A DNA stretch of 64,000 bases from DAOUJI01 sp965224415. Its GTDB lineage: Bacteria; Chloroflexota; Dehalococcoidia; Lucifugimonadales; JAGWBF01. The position numbers and the translations under genes were made by a program. Under the pieces are notes generated by a model. The model ran no database searches. It saw nothing but the letters and a program-made list of their open reading frames with translations, and was not told where the DNA came from. Shown here piece by piece: positions 54,620-63,720 of this stretch (position 1 is the stretch's first letter; each line of letters opens with the position of its first letter). Location: contig CBDCZB010000001.1 in the NCBI GenBank assembly GCA_965224415.1, forward strand, positions 124,001-188,000, given 5' to 3'.

Positions 54620-54718
54620 AATCAACTTACCATAGGGGCGCGTAAGTGGTCGAAATCGCACGTACGCGGTCGAATCAAGCGATGGCGTACCGGAGTGGGG
54701 TGGTGGGGCTTCTGCTGC

Positions 54719-55810
54719 TCAGTCGCTTCCGGCCTCGGTCATTGCCAGAGGCAGAGGAAGCTGCTGAATCGACCCGAAACCCGACACGCCCACGCCGAGA
54801 AGGCGGAAAGACCTGCCGGGAGTCAGTTCATTGGAGAGCAGCCTCCAGCCTTGTTCAAGAATCTCCAACTCCTCGTGGGTCGGCACGGACAGGGTCGCCT
54901 GGCGGGTGAAGGTGGTGAAGTCGGCCAAACGCAGCTTCACGGAAACGGTGCGCCCCAGAAGCCCCTTGCGCTCCAGTTGTTTGGCAACTCGTTCAGTGAG
55001 TCTGGCCAGGACTTCTCTAAGCTCGACGGGGTCGCTTATGTCGTTGGAGAAGGTGGTCTCAGCGCTCACCGACTTGGTTTCCCGGTCCGTATTCACCCGG
55101 TCGTGGTCTATGCCCCGGGACCGGTGCATCACCCAGTCGCCTCGTTTTCCGAAACGCCTCTGGTGCCAGTCGAGTGGCATCTCGGCCAGCTGCCCGATGG
55201 TCTCAACTCCCTCCTGGCGCAAACGTTCGGCGGTTTTGGGACCGATGCCAGGGAGCTTCCCCACTGCCAGGGGCGACAGAAATGCAGCCTCTTCCCCAGG
55301 ATGCACTACCACCAGACCATCGGGTTTCTGAAGGTCAGAGGCGATCTTGGCCACCGACTTTCCGGTGGCGACTCCGATGGATAAGGTCAAGCCCGTTTCG
55401 TCGTGGACCCTGGACTTCAAGTCGATGGCTATGGCTAGGGGAGGTCTCCTCTCCTCCACCGCTTCTGTGATGTCAAGGTAGGCTTCATCCATGGACATGG
55501 GTTCCACGAGGTCAGTGATGTCCTGGAACATGCCCATGATCTTGTCGGAAATCTCCTTGTACCTCTGGAACCTGGCAGAGACTCGGATTCCCTCTGGGCA
55601 TAGACGGACTGCGCGGCTCATGGGCATGGCCGAGTGGACGCCGAACTTCCTGGCTTCGTAAGAAGCGGTGGCCACTACGCCCCGGTTTTCGGGGCTCCCG
55701 CCGACTATGACGGGCTTGCCCCGCAGGTCGGGGTTGTCTAGCTGCTCCACCGCCGCGTAGAAAGCGTCCAGGTCGGCGTGGATGATGTGGCGTTTCCCGG
55801 CATCGTCCAT
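54719..55810 (-). CDS. dinB: DNA polymerase IV (Y-family)
   Basis: A translesion polymerase of 363 residues. Palm-domain acidic residues occur in IIHADLDAFYAAVEQLDNP (first Asp) and in EPMSMDEAYLDITEA (Asp-Glu pair). The finger region is GGSPENRGVVATASYEARKFGVHSAMPM. The helix-hairpin-helix thumb is KLPGIGPKTAERLRQEG. It lies on the same strand as and upstream of arsR. Confidence 0.96.
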   Translation of the reverse strand: MDDAGKRHIIHADLDAFYAAVEQLDNPDLRGKPVIVGGSPENRGVVATASYEARKFGVHSAMPMSRAVRLCPEGIRVSARFQRYKEISDKIMGMFQDITDLVEPMSMDEAYLDITEAVEERRPPLAIAIDLKSRVHDETGLTLSIGVATGKSVAKIASDLQKPDGLVVVHPGEEAAFLSPLAVGKLPGIGPKTAERLRQEGVETIGQLAEMPLDWHQRRFGKRGDWVMHRSRGIDHDRVNTDRETKSVSAETTFSNDISDPVELREVLARLTERVAKQLERKGLLGRTVSVKLRLADFTTFTRQATLSVPTHEELEILEQGWRLLSNELTPGRSFRLLGVGVSGFGSIQQLPLPLAMTEAGSD

Positions 55811-55920
55811 GCCTAGATTCTACGCCTGGAGCACCTACGGGGTCTAGGAACTGGTGTCGACTAGTCCCCGGTTTGGGATGGAATGACTGGCCTGGGGCGT
55901 TCGCCTACTGGGGCGTTCGC

Positions 55921-56910
55921 CTATAGGATGTGGAAGAGGAGGTGGTGCTTCCGCAGCACGTCCTCGGCGAAGTCGTTGGCGAAGTCCCGCCACACCGAAT
56001 GGATGTGGTTAGCGTTGTTCTGGCGGTTGTCGAACTCAGCGATGAAGTCGTTGCCGTGGAGCCTGTAATAGAAGGCCTTGCCCCTCTCAAGCCCGCCCGC
56101 CCAGGCGAAATGTATGGCGTCGATTCCGGCGTCGAGAACGGATTCCAGCTTCTTCTCAGCCACGTCGGGCCGAACCTGTTTCACGTAGTCTGAAACCAAA
56201 GCCAGCAACACCTGCTGCTGGGTGGCGTTGAGTTTGGAGGCGGGAAGCCCCTCTTCTCTGGGGAGAGACGCCTTGGGGCTGGTGTAGGTCAGCAGGTCCC
56301 AGGGGGCGTCGTCGTAGATAATGGCCTTGGACTTCTGGCCGGAGTCCAGGGAATTTACCAACTCCAAGCCTAGGTCTTCTCTCCGGTGCAGCACCCTCTG
56401 TCCCTGCTTGGGGCCGTCGGGGACCTCTGCCGGATTGGAGCCGAAGAAGAAGGGGGTCATGGACAGGACCTCGTCCTTCCAGATGGAAAAGTTCAGGCAG
56501 GCGTGGTGGCCCTCGATTCTAACGCCCCAGGGGTCCTCTCTGCCGGGCTCGCCAAAGATGGTCCAGAAATAGAGGTCAGGGTCACGCTCCCAGGTGATGA
56601 CTCCGCGCCCCTTCTCGATGGCCCCCAGGATAGGCTCCAGATCAATGATGTCCCTGACCTTCCGGGCTGCGTCCTCGTCCAGCATGGCGTCGACTATTTC
56701 CATCGCCAAGCCGCGCTGCACCATGTCCATGTCCCTGAGGGGGAGTCCGTGTCGGTTCAACGGAGCGAAATACCAGAAGATGCGCTCACCGTCGAGGAAC
56801 GGGTAAGTGGCTTTGGCTTTCTGCTGGGCGTCCAGGCTTGCAAGCCAGTTGGACGCGGCTTCTGCCATCTGGTGCACTGCATGGGCATGTGGATGTCCTG
56901 TTGCGGTCAC
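55921..56910 (-). CDS. DUF3500 family protein
   Basis: 329 residues. It begins with AEAASNWLASLDAQQKAKATYPFLDGERIFWYFAPLNRHGLPLRDM and contains GHHACLNFSIWKDEVLSMTPFFFGSNPAEVP. It ends with FDNRQNNANHIHSVWRDFANDFAEDVLRKHH, the typical DUF3500 C-terminus. These are of unknown biochemical function, common in soil and marine bacteria and fungi. Conserved His/Asp/Asn residues suggest an enzyme, but this is unproven. Confidence 0.9.
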   Translation of the reverse strand: MTATGHPHAHAVHQMAEAASNWLASLDAQQKAKATYPFLDGERIFWYFAPLNRHGLPLRDMDMVQRGLAMEIVDAMLDEDAARKVRDIIDLEPILGAIEKGRGVITWERDPDLYFWTIFGEPGREDPWGVRIEGHHACLNFSIWKDEVLSMTPFFFGSNPAEVPDGPKQGQRVLHRREDLGLELVNSLDSGQKSKAIIYDDAPWDLLTYTSPKASLPREEGLPASKLNATQQQVLLALVSDYVKQVRPDVAEKKLESVLDAGIDAIHFAWAGGLERGKAFYYRLHGNDFIAEFDNRQNNANHIHSVWRDFANDFAEDVLRKHHLLFHIL

Positions 56911-56998
56911 TGCTCACCTCCGGAGTCCGCCTTTCGGGGGAGTTTAGCTTGCAGCCAATCGCCGGTCAACCTGCGAGGGCAGGCGTCGAGGATGACAA

Positions 56999-57024
56999 AG
57001 AGGGCCTGAAGATTCAGGCCCTCT
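56999..57024 (-). terminator. Rho-independent-like terminator
   Basis: AGAGGGCCTGA pairs perfectly with TCAGGCCCTCT (11 bp) around a 4-nt loop. On the minus strand it is followed by TTGTC, and it lies about 20 bp beyond the DUF6295 stop, before the DUF3500 start. The T run is short, so termination may be partial. Confidence 0.6.
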
Positions 57025-57044
57025 CGTCTATTGTTCTGGGGCTT

Positions 57045-57311
57045 CTACGATTGCCCTATAGAGGCGTGCCCCCGATCCAGGGTTGACAGGATGGTCTCGG
57101 CCAGCTTGCGGGCTGACTCTGGGCTCAGTTCGACGGCAATCCTGGCGCCAATCCCCTTGCCGGGGTTGACGAAGTCAATGTTCACGGCGTGGGCTCCGTC
57201 CATATGGTCGGGGTGGTCGAAGGCTACGTTGGCCTGGCTCAAGCGGAACCAGCCCTGTTGGCCCCTTCCCGCTCCGGCAATCTCAGCCTTCTCGACTATC
57301 ATGGTGCACAT
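57045..57311 (-). CDS. DUF6295-like small protein
   Basis: 88 residues: MCTMIVEKAEIAGAGRGQQGWFRLSQANVAFDHPDHMDGAHAVNIDFVNPG, then RIAVELSPESARKLAETILSTL. The MCTMIVEKAEIAG start and GWF...DHP block match a small conserved family (DUF6295) known mainly from Actinobacteria and Chloroflexota. The conserved Cys and His residues suggest metal or cofactor binding. The function is unknown. Confidence 0.75.
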   Translation of the reverse strand: MCTMIVEKAEIAGAGRGQQGWFRLSQANVAFDHPDHMDGAHAVNIDFVNPGKGIGARIAVELSPESARKLAETILSTLDRGHASIGQS

Positions 57312-57342
57312 GGCGACTCCTTAGACAACGGAATATATGCTC

Positions 57343-58107
57343 CTATCTCAGGTGCTTGTCGAAGAAGGCGAAAGTCTTTTGCCAGCCGTCGACGGCGGCT
57401 TCCTGGCGGTACATGGCGCGGTCGTAATAGAAGAAGCCGTGGCCGGCGTTGGGGTACATGTGGAACTCGTAGTCCTTGCCGTTGGCCTTCAACGCGGCCT
57501 CATGTTGGTCCACCTGAGCGACGGTGGGACTCTGGTCCTCTTCGCCGAAGAGACCGAGGAGAGGGCAGCATAGGTCTACGGTGTAGTCGATCGGCGCAAC
57601 GGGAGTCCTTTCGTTGAGGTCTTCTGTCGGCATAACCACCCGGCCTCCCCACAGGTCCACGGCGGCGTCCCATCCCGTAGACCTTGAAGCCACCAGCACG
57701 GTGTGGCGTCCGCCGGAGCAGCTGCCAATCACGCCGACCTTGCCGTTGGAATAGGACTGGGCTTTGAGCCAGTCCCTGGCCCCCCCCACGTCTCCGACCA
57801 CCTGGGCGTCGGGCGCGCCGCCTTCGGCTCGCACCTTGGCCGCCACGTCCTCGGGGACTCCGTGGCCGTTGCGGTGGTACAGGTTGGGGGATATGGCTGC
57901 GTAGCCGTGGTGAGCGAATTTACGGGTGAACTCACGGTAAAGCTCGTCCCATCCGGGTATGTGGTGAATCAACACGACGCCGGGGAAGGGCCCGTCGCCG
58001 TCCGGCTTGGCCACATAGGCTCCAATGGACTCGCCGTTGTGTCCCTGAATCGTGACGGTGCCAGCCGTCATGCCTTCTATCTGGTCCGTTGTGTACTGGT
58101 GGGCCAT
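57343..58107 (-). CDS. Dienelactone hydrolase-family protein
   Basis: 254 residues from the ATG at 58107, which follows GAGGAGG; an upstream extension is not used. GESIGAYVAKPDGDGPFPGVVLIHHIPGW and YAAISPNLYHR fit the DLH family. The nucleophile loop is GVIGSCSGGRHTVL, with Cys at the nucleophile position. The acid and His lie in LFGEEDQSPTV and YPNAGHGFFYYD. It hydrolyses ester or lactone bonds; the substrate is unknown. Confidence 0.92.
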   Translation of the reverse strand: MAHQYTTDQIEGMTAGTVTIQGHNGESIGAYVAKPDGDGPFPGVVLIHHIPGWDELYREFTRKFAHHGYAAISPNLYHRNGHGVPEDVAAKVRAEGGAPDAQVVGDVGGARDWLKAQSYSNGKVGVIGSCSGGRHTVLVASRSTGWDAAVDLWGGRVVMPTEDLNERTPVAPIDYTVDLCCPLLGLFGEEDQSPTVAQVDQHEAALKANGKDYEFHMYPNAGHGFFYYDRAMYRQEAAVDGWQKTFAFFDKHLR

Positions 58108-58278
58108 AGTCAACCTCCTCGATGCAGGCAGAATGTATAGCTGTTTGGACTCCCTATATTTAGCACGTAAGCCGCGCCAGCACAACTACCCAGAGCCGCG
58201 TCGCCATACCCCGGCGTCCAATGATTCGCCGTATGGTTCTAATCGGAGGCGTTAAAGAAGCACGGTCACAACTGGACT

Positions 58279-58749
58279 CTAGACCTGCTTAGACCTAGCG
58301 TGCTTCTTTGCTGGGCGTGAGGCTTCGTAGAGGGCTATCCACTCTTCCATCGGAGTCCGGCCCACCGCCTCTCCTATCAGGTCCAACGGCAGATCGTCCA
58401 GCTTCCTGAACCGGACGCACGACTTGCCCATGTCCAGCCTCTTGCCAGTGGCCTTGTAGTTGTCCACGAACCACTGAGTGGTCTCAGGGTCGGCATATAC
58501 GTTCATTAGATGCACCGACACGTAGTTCTTCTCCGACGATATGGCCGCGTACATCAAGGGATGCCCGTTATATGTCTTGGGGACCCGCGCCAGAGGCACG
58601 ACGTAGGCAATCATCCCGAAGTCCATGATTTCCTCGTACCCGTCCGGCAGGTTGGAAAGCACGGCCTGGCGCACCGCTGAGACGGCCTCGCGCCGCTCCG
58701 GGCTCAACCCGTACAGGTACTCCTCCACAGTAGCCGCCGTGCTTTTCAA
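58279..58749 (-). CDS. DUF1801 (YdhG-like) protein
   Basis: 156 residues. TVEEYLYGLSPERREAVSAVRQAVLSNLPDGYEEIMDFGMIAYVVPL and HLMNVYADPETTQWFVDNYKATGKRLDMGKSCVRFRKLDDLPLDLIGEAV are typical of DUF1801, an iron-chaperone/YdhG-like fold. The C-terminus is Lys-rich. The function is unknown. It is transcribed from near the tRNA-Arg gene on the same strand. Confidence 0.85.
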   Translation of the reverse strand: MKSTAATVEEYLYGLSPERREAVSAVRQAVLSNLPDGYEEIMDFGMIAYVVPLARVPKTYNGHPLMYAAISSEKNYVSVHLMNVYADPETTQWFVDNYKATGKRLDMGKSCVRFRKLDDLPLDLIGEAVGRTPMEEWIALYEASRPAKKHARSKQV

Positions 58750-58877
58750 AATTGGCCTCCTGAGTCAATGGAGCCCGTCAACGGCGCTTTCCCAACCCGC
58801 GAAACAAGCCAATAGACGGCAGGGGCGATGTTGTGGGTGAGGGTAAAGCCGCGTTGCGCGGTATCTAATGAAAATGG

Positions 58878-58951
58878 CGTCCCAGGCAGGATTCGAACCC
58901 GCGACCTAGCGCTTAGAAGGCGCCCGCTCTATCCAACTGAGCTACTGGGAC
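58878..58951 (-). tRNA. tRNA-Arg (anticodon TCT)
   Basis: The reverse complement begins GTCCCAGTAGCTCAGTTGGA and folds with a 7-bp acceptor GTCCCAG/CTGGGAC, D stem, anticodon loop CTTCTAA (anticodon TCT), T-loop TTCGAAT and discriminator G. CCA is not encoded. All arms are standard, and a strong promoter lies just upstream. Confidence 0.95.
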
Positions 58952-58965
58952 TCGGCACTAGGTTA

Positions 58966-58995
58966 ATATTAGGGTTGCACGGGAAGTCGTGTCAA
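58966..58995 (-). promoter_or_regulatory. Sigma-70 promoter of tRNA-Arg
   Basis: On the minus strand a perfect TTGACA (58990-58995) and TAATAT (58966-58971) are separated by 18 nt. Initiation about 7-9 nt below the -10 falls right before the tRNA 5' end at 58951. Confidence 0.75.
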
Positions 58996-59101
58996 CGCAT
59001 GAGGCCGCCGATGGAGCCGCCTTGTGCAGCGTCTGCCCACGGGCTATCATAGCGCTGGCCTATCCTGGCCGCGGCAACTCGGCAAGGCAGGAGGCGGTTC
59101 T

Positions 59102-60862
59102 ATGCCAGGCTTCATGGGCGAAAGCTCCTCTCTCAAAATCGAGTTGGACGTTCCGGTAAAGATGCGCGACGGGACGACTCTGTATGCCGACGTGTACCGG
59201 CCCGACACGTCGGACAAGGTCCCCGTGCTGTTGCAGCGCACACCCTACAACAAGGCCGTCGCCCAGGCACGCACCGGAATGATGGACGCTATCCGCGCCG
59301 CCTCCCATGGCTATGCAGTCGTTATCCAGGACGTCCGGGGCCGCTTCAGCTCCGAGGGGGAGTTCTACACCTTCCGGCAGGAACTGGAGGACGGCTACGA
59401 CTCGGTCGAGGCGTTTGCCGCCCAGCCCTGGAGCACCGGTAAGGTTGGCACGTACGGCCGTTCATACGTGGGAGCCACCCAATGGCTGGCCGCCGTGACC
59501 GCCCCTCCGTCGTTGGCCTGCATCGCGCCCGGCATCACCGCTTCCGACTATCACGAGGGCTGGACTTACCAGGGGGGTGCCTTGGCATGGGGCTTCGCGG
59601 TGTCCTGGGGCATGGACAGGCTGGTCACAGCCAACCTGAACGCCATTTCTCGCTACTACAACGTGCCCGAGGGCACTGCGGCCAGGCTGATGGACGAGTC
59701 TGACCGTATGGACCACAACTTCCTGTTTACCCCGACCAAAGACTACCCCCATATCAAGGGACTGGCCCCCTATTTCTACGACTGGATTGCCCACCCCAAG
59801 GCGGACGACTATTGGGCGCCCTGGAAAATCGAGGACTTTCACGACAGGATACAAGTCCCGTCTCTCAACTCAGGGGGCTGGCACGACATATTCTTGAAGG
59901 GGACCCTGCGCAACTTCTCCGGCATGAGGGGCAAAGGGCCTAATGACGCTGCCAGAAGTAGCCGTTTGATAGTGGGTCCGTGGCACCATGGAGCGTCGTT
60001 GGGGCCGGGAATATCCGGCGACAGCTACTTTGGGATCAGGGCAGACGAAGCCGCCATCGACCTGCCCGGAATTCATCTACGGTGGTACGACCACTGGCTC
60101 AAGGGGATCGACACGGGCATGTTGGACGAGCCACCAGCGCGAATATTTGTCATGGGCGAAAACGTCTGGCGGGAGGAGCATGAGTGGCCCCTGGCACGGA
60201 CTCAATACACCGACTGCTACCTTCACAGCGGCGGCAAGGCCAATACCCTAAACGGCGATGGCGTCCTTTCTTTTGACAGGCCGGGCGACCAGCCGCCGGA
60301 CGTGTTCCTCTACGACCCCCGCTCTCCCGTGCCGACTAAGGGAGGAGGGCTTTGCTGCAGCTCCCAATGGGTTCCCGGGGGTGCTTTCGACCAGCGCGAG
60401 GTGGAGGTCCGCACCGACGTGCTGGTCTATACGTCGAGGCCTATGGACAGGGACCTGGAGGTCACCGGCCCCATTAATGTCACGCTGTTCGCGGCAACGT
60501 CTGGGCCGGACACCGACTTTACGGCTAAGCTGGTGGACGTATGCGAGTGCGGGTGCACCCGGAGCCTCACTGACGGAATCATCAGGGCGCGCTACAGGGA
60601 GTCCCTGGCGGAATCCAAGCTGCTGGAGCCGGGTCAGGTGTATGAATACACCATCGACTTGGTGGCCACCAGCAACGTGTTCAAGAAGGGTCACTCCATC
60701 AGGCTGGAGGTCTCCAGCAGCAACTTCCCACGGTTCGACCGTAACCCCAACACCGGCCGGGAACCCTCGGAAGAGACGGAGCTGAGGCCGGCGGTCCAGA
60801 CCATCCTGCATGACGCGGCCCATCCCTCCCGCATCACTCTTCCGGTCATACTCGGGGCCTAG
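59102..60862 (+). CDS. CocE/NonD-family hydrolase (X-Pro dipeptidyl-peptidase-like)
   Basis: 586 residues. VKMRDGTTLYADVYRPDTSDKVPVLLQRTPYNK begins the alpha/beta core. The nucleophile is in VGTYGRSYVGATQWLAAV (Ser in GRSYVG), and the His-containing VGPWHHGASLG stretch is typical. The C-terminal jelly-roll domain includes TDVLVYTSRPMDRDLEVTGPINVTLF. The ATG at 59102 follows AGGAGGCGG; a longer upstream opening is not used. It cleaves esters or N-terminal Xaa-Pro dipeptides. Confidence 0.93.
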   Translation: MPGFMGESSSLKIELDVPVKMRDGTTLYADVYRPDTSDKVPVLLQRTPYNKAVAQARTGMMDAIRAASHGYAVVIQDVRGRFSSEGEFYTFRQELEDGYDSVEAFAAQPWSTGKVGTYGRSYVGATQWLAAVTAPPSLACIAPGITASDYHEGWTYQGGALAWGFAVSWGMDRLVTANLNAISRYYNVPEGTAARLMDESDRMDHNFLFTPTKDYPHIKGLAPYFYDWIAHPKADDYWAPWKIEDFHDRIQVPSLNSGGWHDIFLKGTLRNFSGMRGKGPNDAARSSRLIVGPWHHGASLGPGISGDSYFGIRADEAAIDLPGIHLRWYDHWLKGIDTGMLDEPPARIFVMGENVWREEHEWPLARTQYTDCYLHSGGKANTLNGDGVLSFDRPGDQPPDVFLYDPRSPVPTKGGGLCCSSQWVPGGAFDQREVEVRTDVLVYTSRPMDRDLEVTGPINVTLFAATSGPDTDFTAKLVDVCECGCTRSLTDGIIRARYRESLAESKLLEPGQVYEYTIDLVATSNVFKKGHSIRLEVSSSNFPRFDRNPNTGREPSEETELRPAVQTILHDAAHPSRITLPVILGA

Positions 60863-60901
60863 TGAATAAGGCCTCGTCGCTAGAGATCAGGTAGGCGGCG
60901 C

Positions 60902-60997
60902 GTGGAGCTCAGGTGGGGATGCCTGATCGGCGGCATACTCCTTGGCATACTGTTCTTGTTGTGGCTGATAACCTGCCGCTACGGGGCGCCGATCTGA
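60902..60997 (+). CDS. Possible 31-residue single-TM micropeptide
   Basis: From a GTG preceded by AGGTAGGCGG the frame reads a hydrophobic stretch (CLIGGILLGILFLLWLI) and ends at 60997. It has the look of a small single-span membrane protein. It lies in the 193-bp gap after the CocE gene, and I cannot rule out chance. Confidence 0.3.
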   Translation: MELRWGCLIGGILLGILFLLWLITCRYGAPI

Positions 60998-61055
60998 CCC
61001 CTCAGAGGCAAGGGGCCCATAGCGTCAGATATAGCTGGCGAATGTCCCGGTGGGT

Positions 61056-61538
61056 CTATTGCGACCGGGAGCCGGCCAGTTCCATGAACTTTTTGGCAAT
61101 ATCCTCGGGCTCGACGGTCACCACCAGAAACCCCTCGTCGCTGGCGGTGAACGAGTCGTCGTTGTTGTAGCCGTTGACCATCTCGTTCATGATCTCAACC
61201 AGTTCCGGTTCGGGGATGCCGTCGGCCAGCCGGCGCATGTCGGGGTCGTCCCCCTTTCGGACGGTCCCGGCTATCTTCTCACCCAGCATCTCCTGGCGCA
61301 CCGCGTCCCGCTGTATGCCCTCGACCATATTGAGATGGCGGCCTATGTAGCACCCGCCGAAGTACATTACCTCGTGCTCGGCGCCTTCTATCTTGTCGTT
61401 GAAGAGGGCCTTGGGCACAAGCTCGTTGTCCTCCAGATACTTGTAGACGGCCGGGTCCTCCCAATCGGGGTTTTCCTTGTCAAAGGCCAGGAAAACCGAG
61501 TACATGAAGAAGTCTTTGGGTTCGACCTTTATACGCAT
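61056..61538 (-). CDS. Conserved-looking hypothetical protein
   Basis: 160 residues from the ATG at 61538, which follows GGGGAGGG. It begins MRIKVEPKDFFMYSVFLAFD and contains DNELVPKALFNDKIEGAEHEVMYFGGCYIGRH and a C-terminal acidic DGIPEPELVEIMNEMVNGYN. No family is recognised. It lies directly downstream of the ketopantoate-reductase-like gene on the same strand and is probably in the same operon. Confidence 0.7.
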   Translation of the reverse strand: MRIKVEPKDFFMYSVFLAFDKENPDWEDPAVYKYLEDNELVPKALFNDKIEGAEHEVMYFGGCYIGRHLNMVEGIQRDAVRQEMLGEKIAGTVRKGDDPDMRRLADGIPEPELVEIMNEMVNGYNNDDSFTASDEGFLVVTVEPEDIAKKFMELAGSRSQ

Positions 61539-61558
61539 AAGACCCTCCCCGGCTCGTC

Positions 61559-62608
61559 TTATAGAAGCCCGGCGTCTCCAAGAACTTTGTCGATGTTGGC
61601 GGGGTCCTGTTGCCAAGCCCCCGAGTCGATCCTGTGCATGCCTTCGACGACGGCTGCGCTGGCGGGCGTCGGGACATTCGCTTCCCTGCCCTTTCGCACC
61701 ACGTAGCCGTTCATATAATCTATCTCAGAGCGGCGGCGCTTGTACACGTCTTGGGCCATGGATGAGCGCCAGTCCACCTCGGCTTTGCGTCCCAGCATCT
61801 TGGCGTCGATTTCCTCGAAGACCTCGCCGTCGTCGGCCCGGTTCCAGGTTTCGGCGTCCAATCCGCGCACCGGCTCTACGTTGAATCCCAAAGCGGTTCC
61901 CACTTGCACTGTTTCCTTGGCCAGGTTGATGGCCAGCTTCCGAGCGTTGGCGTTGTCCCTCTGACCCACGGAACCCAGTCCCGATATGCCGCCTATGGGG
62001 TTGCCCATGCAGTTGGTGGCCAGCTTGCACCATCGCTCGCCCCAGATGTTGGTGGTGGCCTTTGAGTTGTCTATAGCCTTCATCATGTCCATGAGGTCTT
62101 CGATTCTCTTGGACACCGTGCCGTTGGTCTCACCTGACCGGAACACGTCGTAGCCCCTGGCCGTCCCCGGCTCTCCGCCGCGGGTGACGTGGCCCGGCTC
62201 CCAGAGGGCGACTTCAATGCTGGACATGACCAGAGGAACCTGCCGGTTGAACCCAACGATGGAAGCGATTAGCTCGTCGTTCATGCAGTTCTGCGCTGAT
62301 ATGATGAATCCGGTGGGCTTAACATAAGGTTTGATGAAGTGGGTTGCCCACTCGGTGTCGTAGGACTTGACCGACAGGAAAACGATGTCGAACTGCTCGT
62401 CTACGCTTTGGAGACCGTGGAGGTGCATGGCCTTCACTGGAACGGTGAAGTCTCCCTGGCTCCCGCTGGCCCGCAGTCCCTGGGAACGCATGGTTTCTAC
62501 ATGCTCCGGCCACTGGTCGAACAGAGTAATGTCGTGGCCTGCGCGGGCCAGGAAAGCTCCTATGTAGCTTCCGGCGGCGCCGGGTCCTACGATTGCTATC
62601 TTGGTCAT
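61559..62608 (-). CDS. 2-dehydropantoate 2-reductase-like (ApbA/PanE family) protein
   Basis: 349 residues from the ATG at 62608. The NADP-binding start is IAIVGPGAAGSYIGAFLARAG, then FDIVFLSVKSYDTEWATHF. The central KLATNCMGNPIGGISGLG includes the Lys/Asn region of the catalytic domain. NGYVVRKGREANVPTPASAAVVEGMHRID closes the family signature. A paralogue in catabolism is as likely as pantothenate synthesis, since no panB/panC genes are near. Confidence 0.9.
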   Translation of the reverse strand: MTKIAIVGPGAAGSYIGAFLARAGHDITLFDQWPEHVETMRSQGLRASGSQGDFTVPVKAMHLHGLQSVDEQFDIVFLSVKSYDTEWATHFIKPYVKPTGFIISAQNCMNDELIASIVGFNRQVPLVMSSIEVALWEPGHVTRGGEPGTARGYDVFRSGETNGTVSKRIEDLMDMMKAIDNSKATTNIWGERWCKLATNCMGNPIGGISGLGSVGQRDNANARKLAINLAKETVQVGTALGFNVEPVRGLDAETWNRADDGEVFEEIDAKMLGRKAEVDWRSSMAQDVYKRRRSEIDYMNGYVVRKGREANVPTPASAAVVEGMHRIDSGAWQQDPANIDKVLGDAGLL

Positions 62609-62686
62609 GGGCTCATGTTCCTTTCTGAACGCCTTGGCGGGTGAATTACGTATGAAGTAGCCGATTACTCCCAACGCCGCTCCTGT

Positions 62687-63262
62687 CTAGTCGAGCCAGC
62701 TGGTGAACTCGCCTGCCGGAGTGCGCTTTGACCCCACGGACTCGTCGGGGGCTCCGATGCACAGCAGGGACACCAGCTTCCAGTCCGGGTCCGCTCCCAA
62801 AGTCTCGGCCAGGTTGGTCGGGCGGGTCGGGCCGCCGGTCTCCCACGTCACGGTGAGTCCTTCAGCCTGTCCGACCAGCGACATGATGTAGCAGGCGCAG
62901 ACGGTGGAGGCGTAGTTTTCCTGTGTCTCCTCGTCGTGGCGGCCCGGAACTGAGTAAGCGAAAACCACCCAGGGCGGGGCGGTTACCTTGGAGGTGACGA
63001 TGGCCGCCCTCTCGGGCGCGTCGCCCCGTCCAATTGAGAACTCGTGGGTTATGTCGGCGACTCTCTGGCGGGTCTTGCTGTCTTTGTCCATGACGAAGAA
63101 GCGCCACGGCTCGGTCAAGCGGTGGTTGGGCGCCCAGACTGCGGCGTCCAACATTCGCTGGATGGTCTCTCTGGAGACCGGCTCGTCCTTGTATCTCCAG
63201 GCCATTCTACGGTTGTAGACGGCCTCGTAAACGCTGGTGTCGCTGAAGGGGATGTCAGCCAT
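62687..63262 (-). CDS. Nitroreductase-family protein
   Basis: 191 residues of the FMN-dependent nitroreductase fold: VYEAVYNRRMAWRYKDEPVSRETIQRMLDAAVWAPNHRLTEPWRFFVM (FMN phosphate Arg cluster RRMAWR, N-terminal core) and a C-terminal GADPDWKLVSLLCIGAPDESVGSKRTPAGEFTSW. It reduces nitro groups, quinones or enones with NAD(P)H. It is upstream of the PanE-like gene on the same strand. Confidence 0.92.
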   Translation of the reverse strand: MADIPFSDTSVYEAVYNRRMAWRYKDEPVSRETIQRMLDAAVWAPNHRLTEPWRFFVMDKDSKTRQRVADITHEFSIGRGDAPERAAIVTSKVTAPPWVVFAYSVPGRHDEETQENYASTVCACYIMSLVGQAEGLTVTWETGGPTRPTNLAETLGADPDWKLVSLLCIGAPDESVGSKRTPAGEFTSWLD

Positions 63263-63347
63263 TGGAGTCTCCTAGACTTGGAACTTGCGCTCAGATTACC
63301 GCCATGCGGTGGAGGTGTCAACGCCGCGGGCTGGGTGGGAGGAGTGC

Positions 63348-63701
63348 TTATTCCTCCTCCCGCAAGTAGGCGTCGGAGCCGTCGAGCCAGTCGGTGCGGA
63401 TGGGGCTGAAGGCGTCGATTTCGTCAGTGTCTTCCAGAGCTTCCGCTGAGTGCTCCACGTCGGCAGGTATGTGGAGGGTCTCTCCGGCCCGTACGATAAT
63501 GTCGGCTCCGTCAATCACGAACTTGAGGGAACCGGCCAGGACGTGTGTAATCTGCTCGTTGGGGTGAGTGTGGGCGGGCACGGTGGAGCCTTTGGGGAAA
63601 GTCAGCCGGCCCAGCATAACCTGCTCTCCGGTCACGATGCGGCGGCGTATGCCCTGCTTGAGCCTGTCAACAGGCACGTCGTCCCAGGGAACGGATTTCA
63701 T
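63348..63701 (-). CDS. Cupin-domain protein
   Basis: 117 residues. The metal motif is PAHTHPNEQITHVLAGSLKFVIDG (H-x-H...E), and the second motif is LHIPADVEHSAEALEDT. The C-terminus DAFSPIRTDWLDG is typical of small cupins beside dehydrogenases. It starts just upstream of the nitroreductase gene and just downstream of the SDR on the same strand. Confidence 0.9.
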   Translation of the reverse strand: MKSVPWDDVPVDRLKQGIRRRIVTGEQVMLGRLTFPKGSTVPAHTHPNEQITHVLAGSLKFVIDGADIIVRAGETLHIPADVEHSAEALEDTDEIDAFSPIRTDWLDGSDAYLREEE

Positions 63702-63720
63702 GGAATACTCCTTTAGGAGG

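Noticed and set aside
54536..55384. Long plus-strand open frame opposite dinB
   Set aside because: It is antisense to a clear DNA polymerase IV, with an Arg/Pro/Gly-rich shadow composition and no domain.
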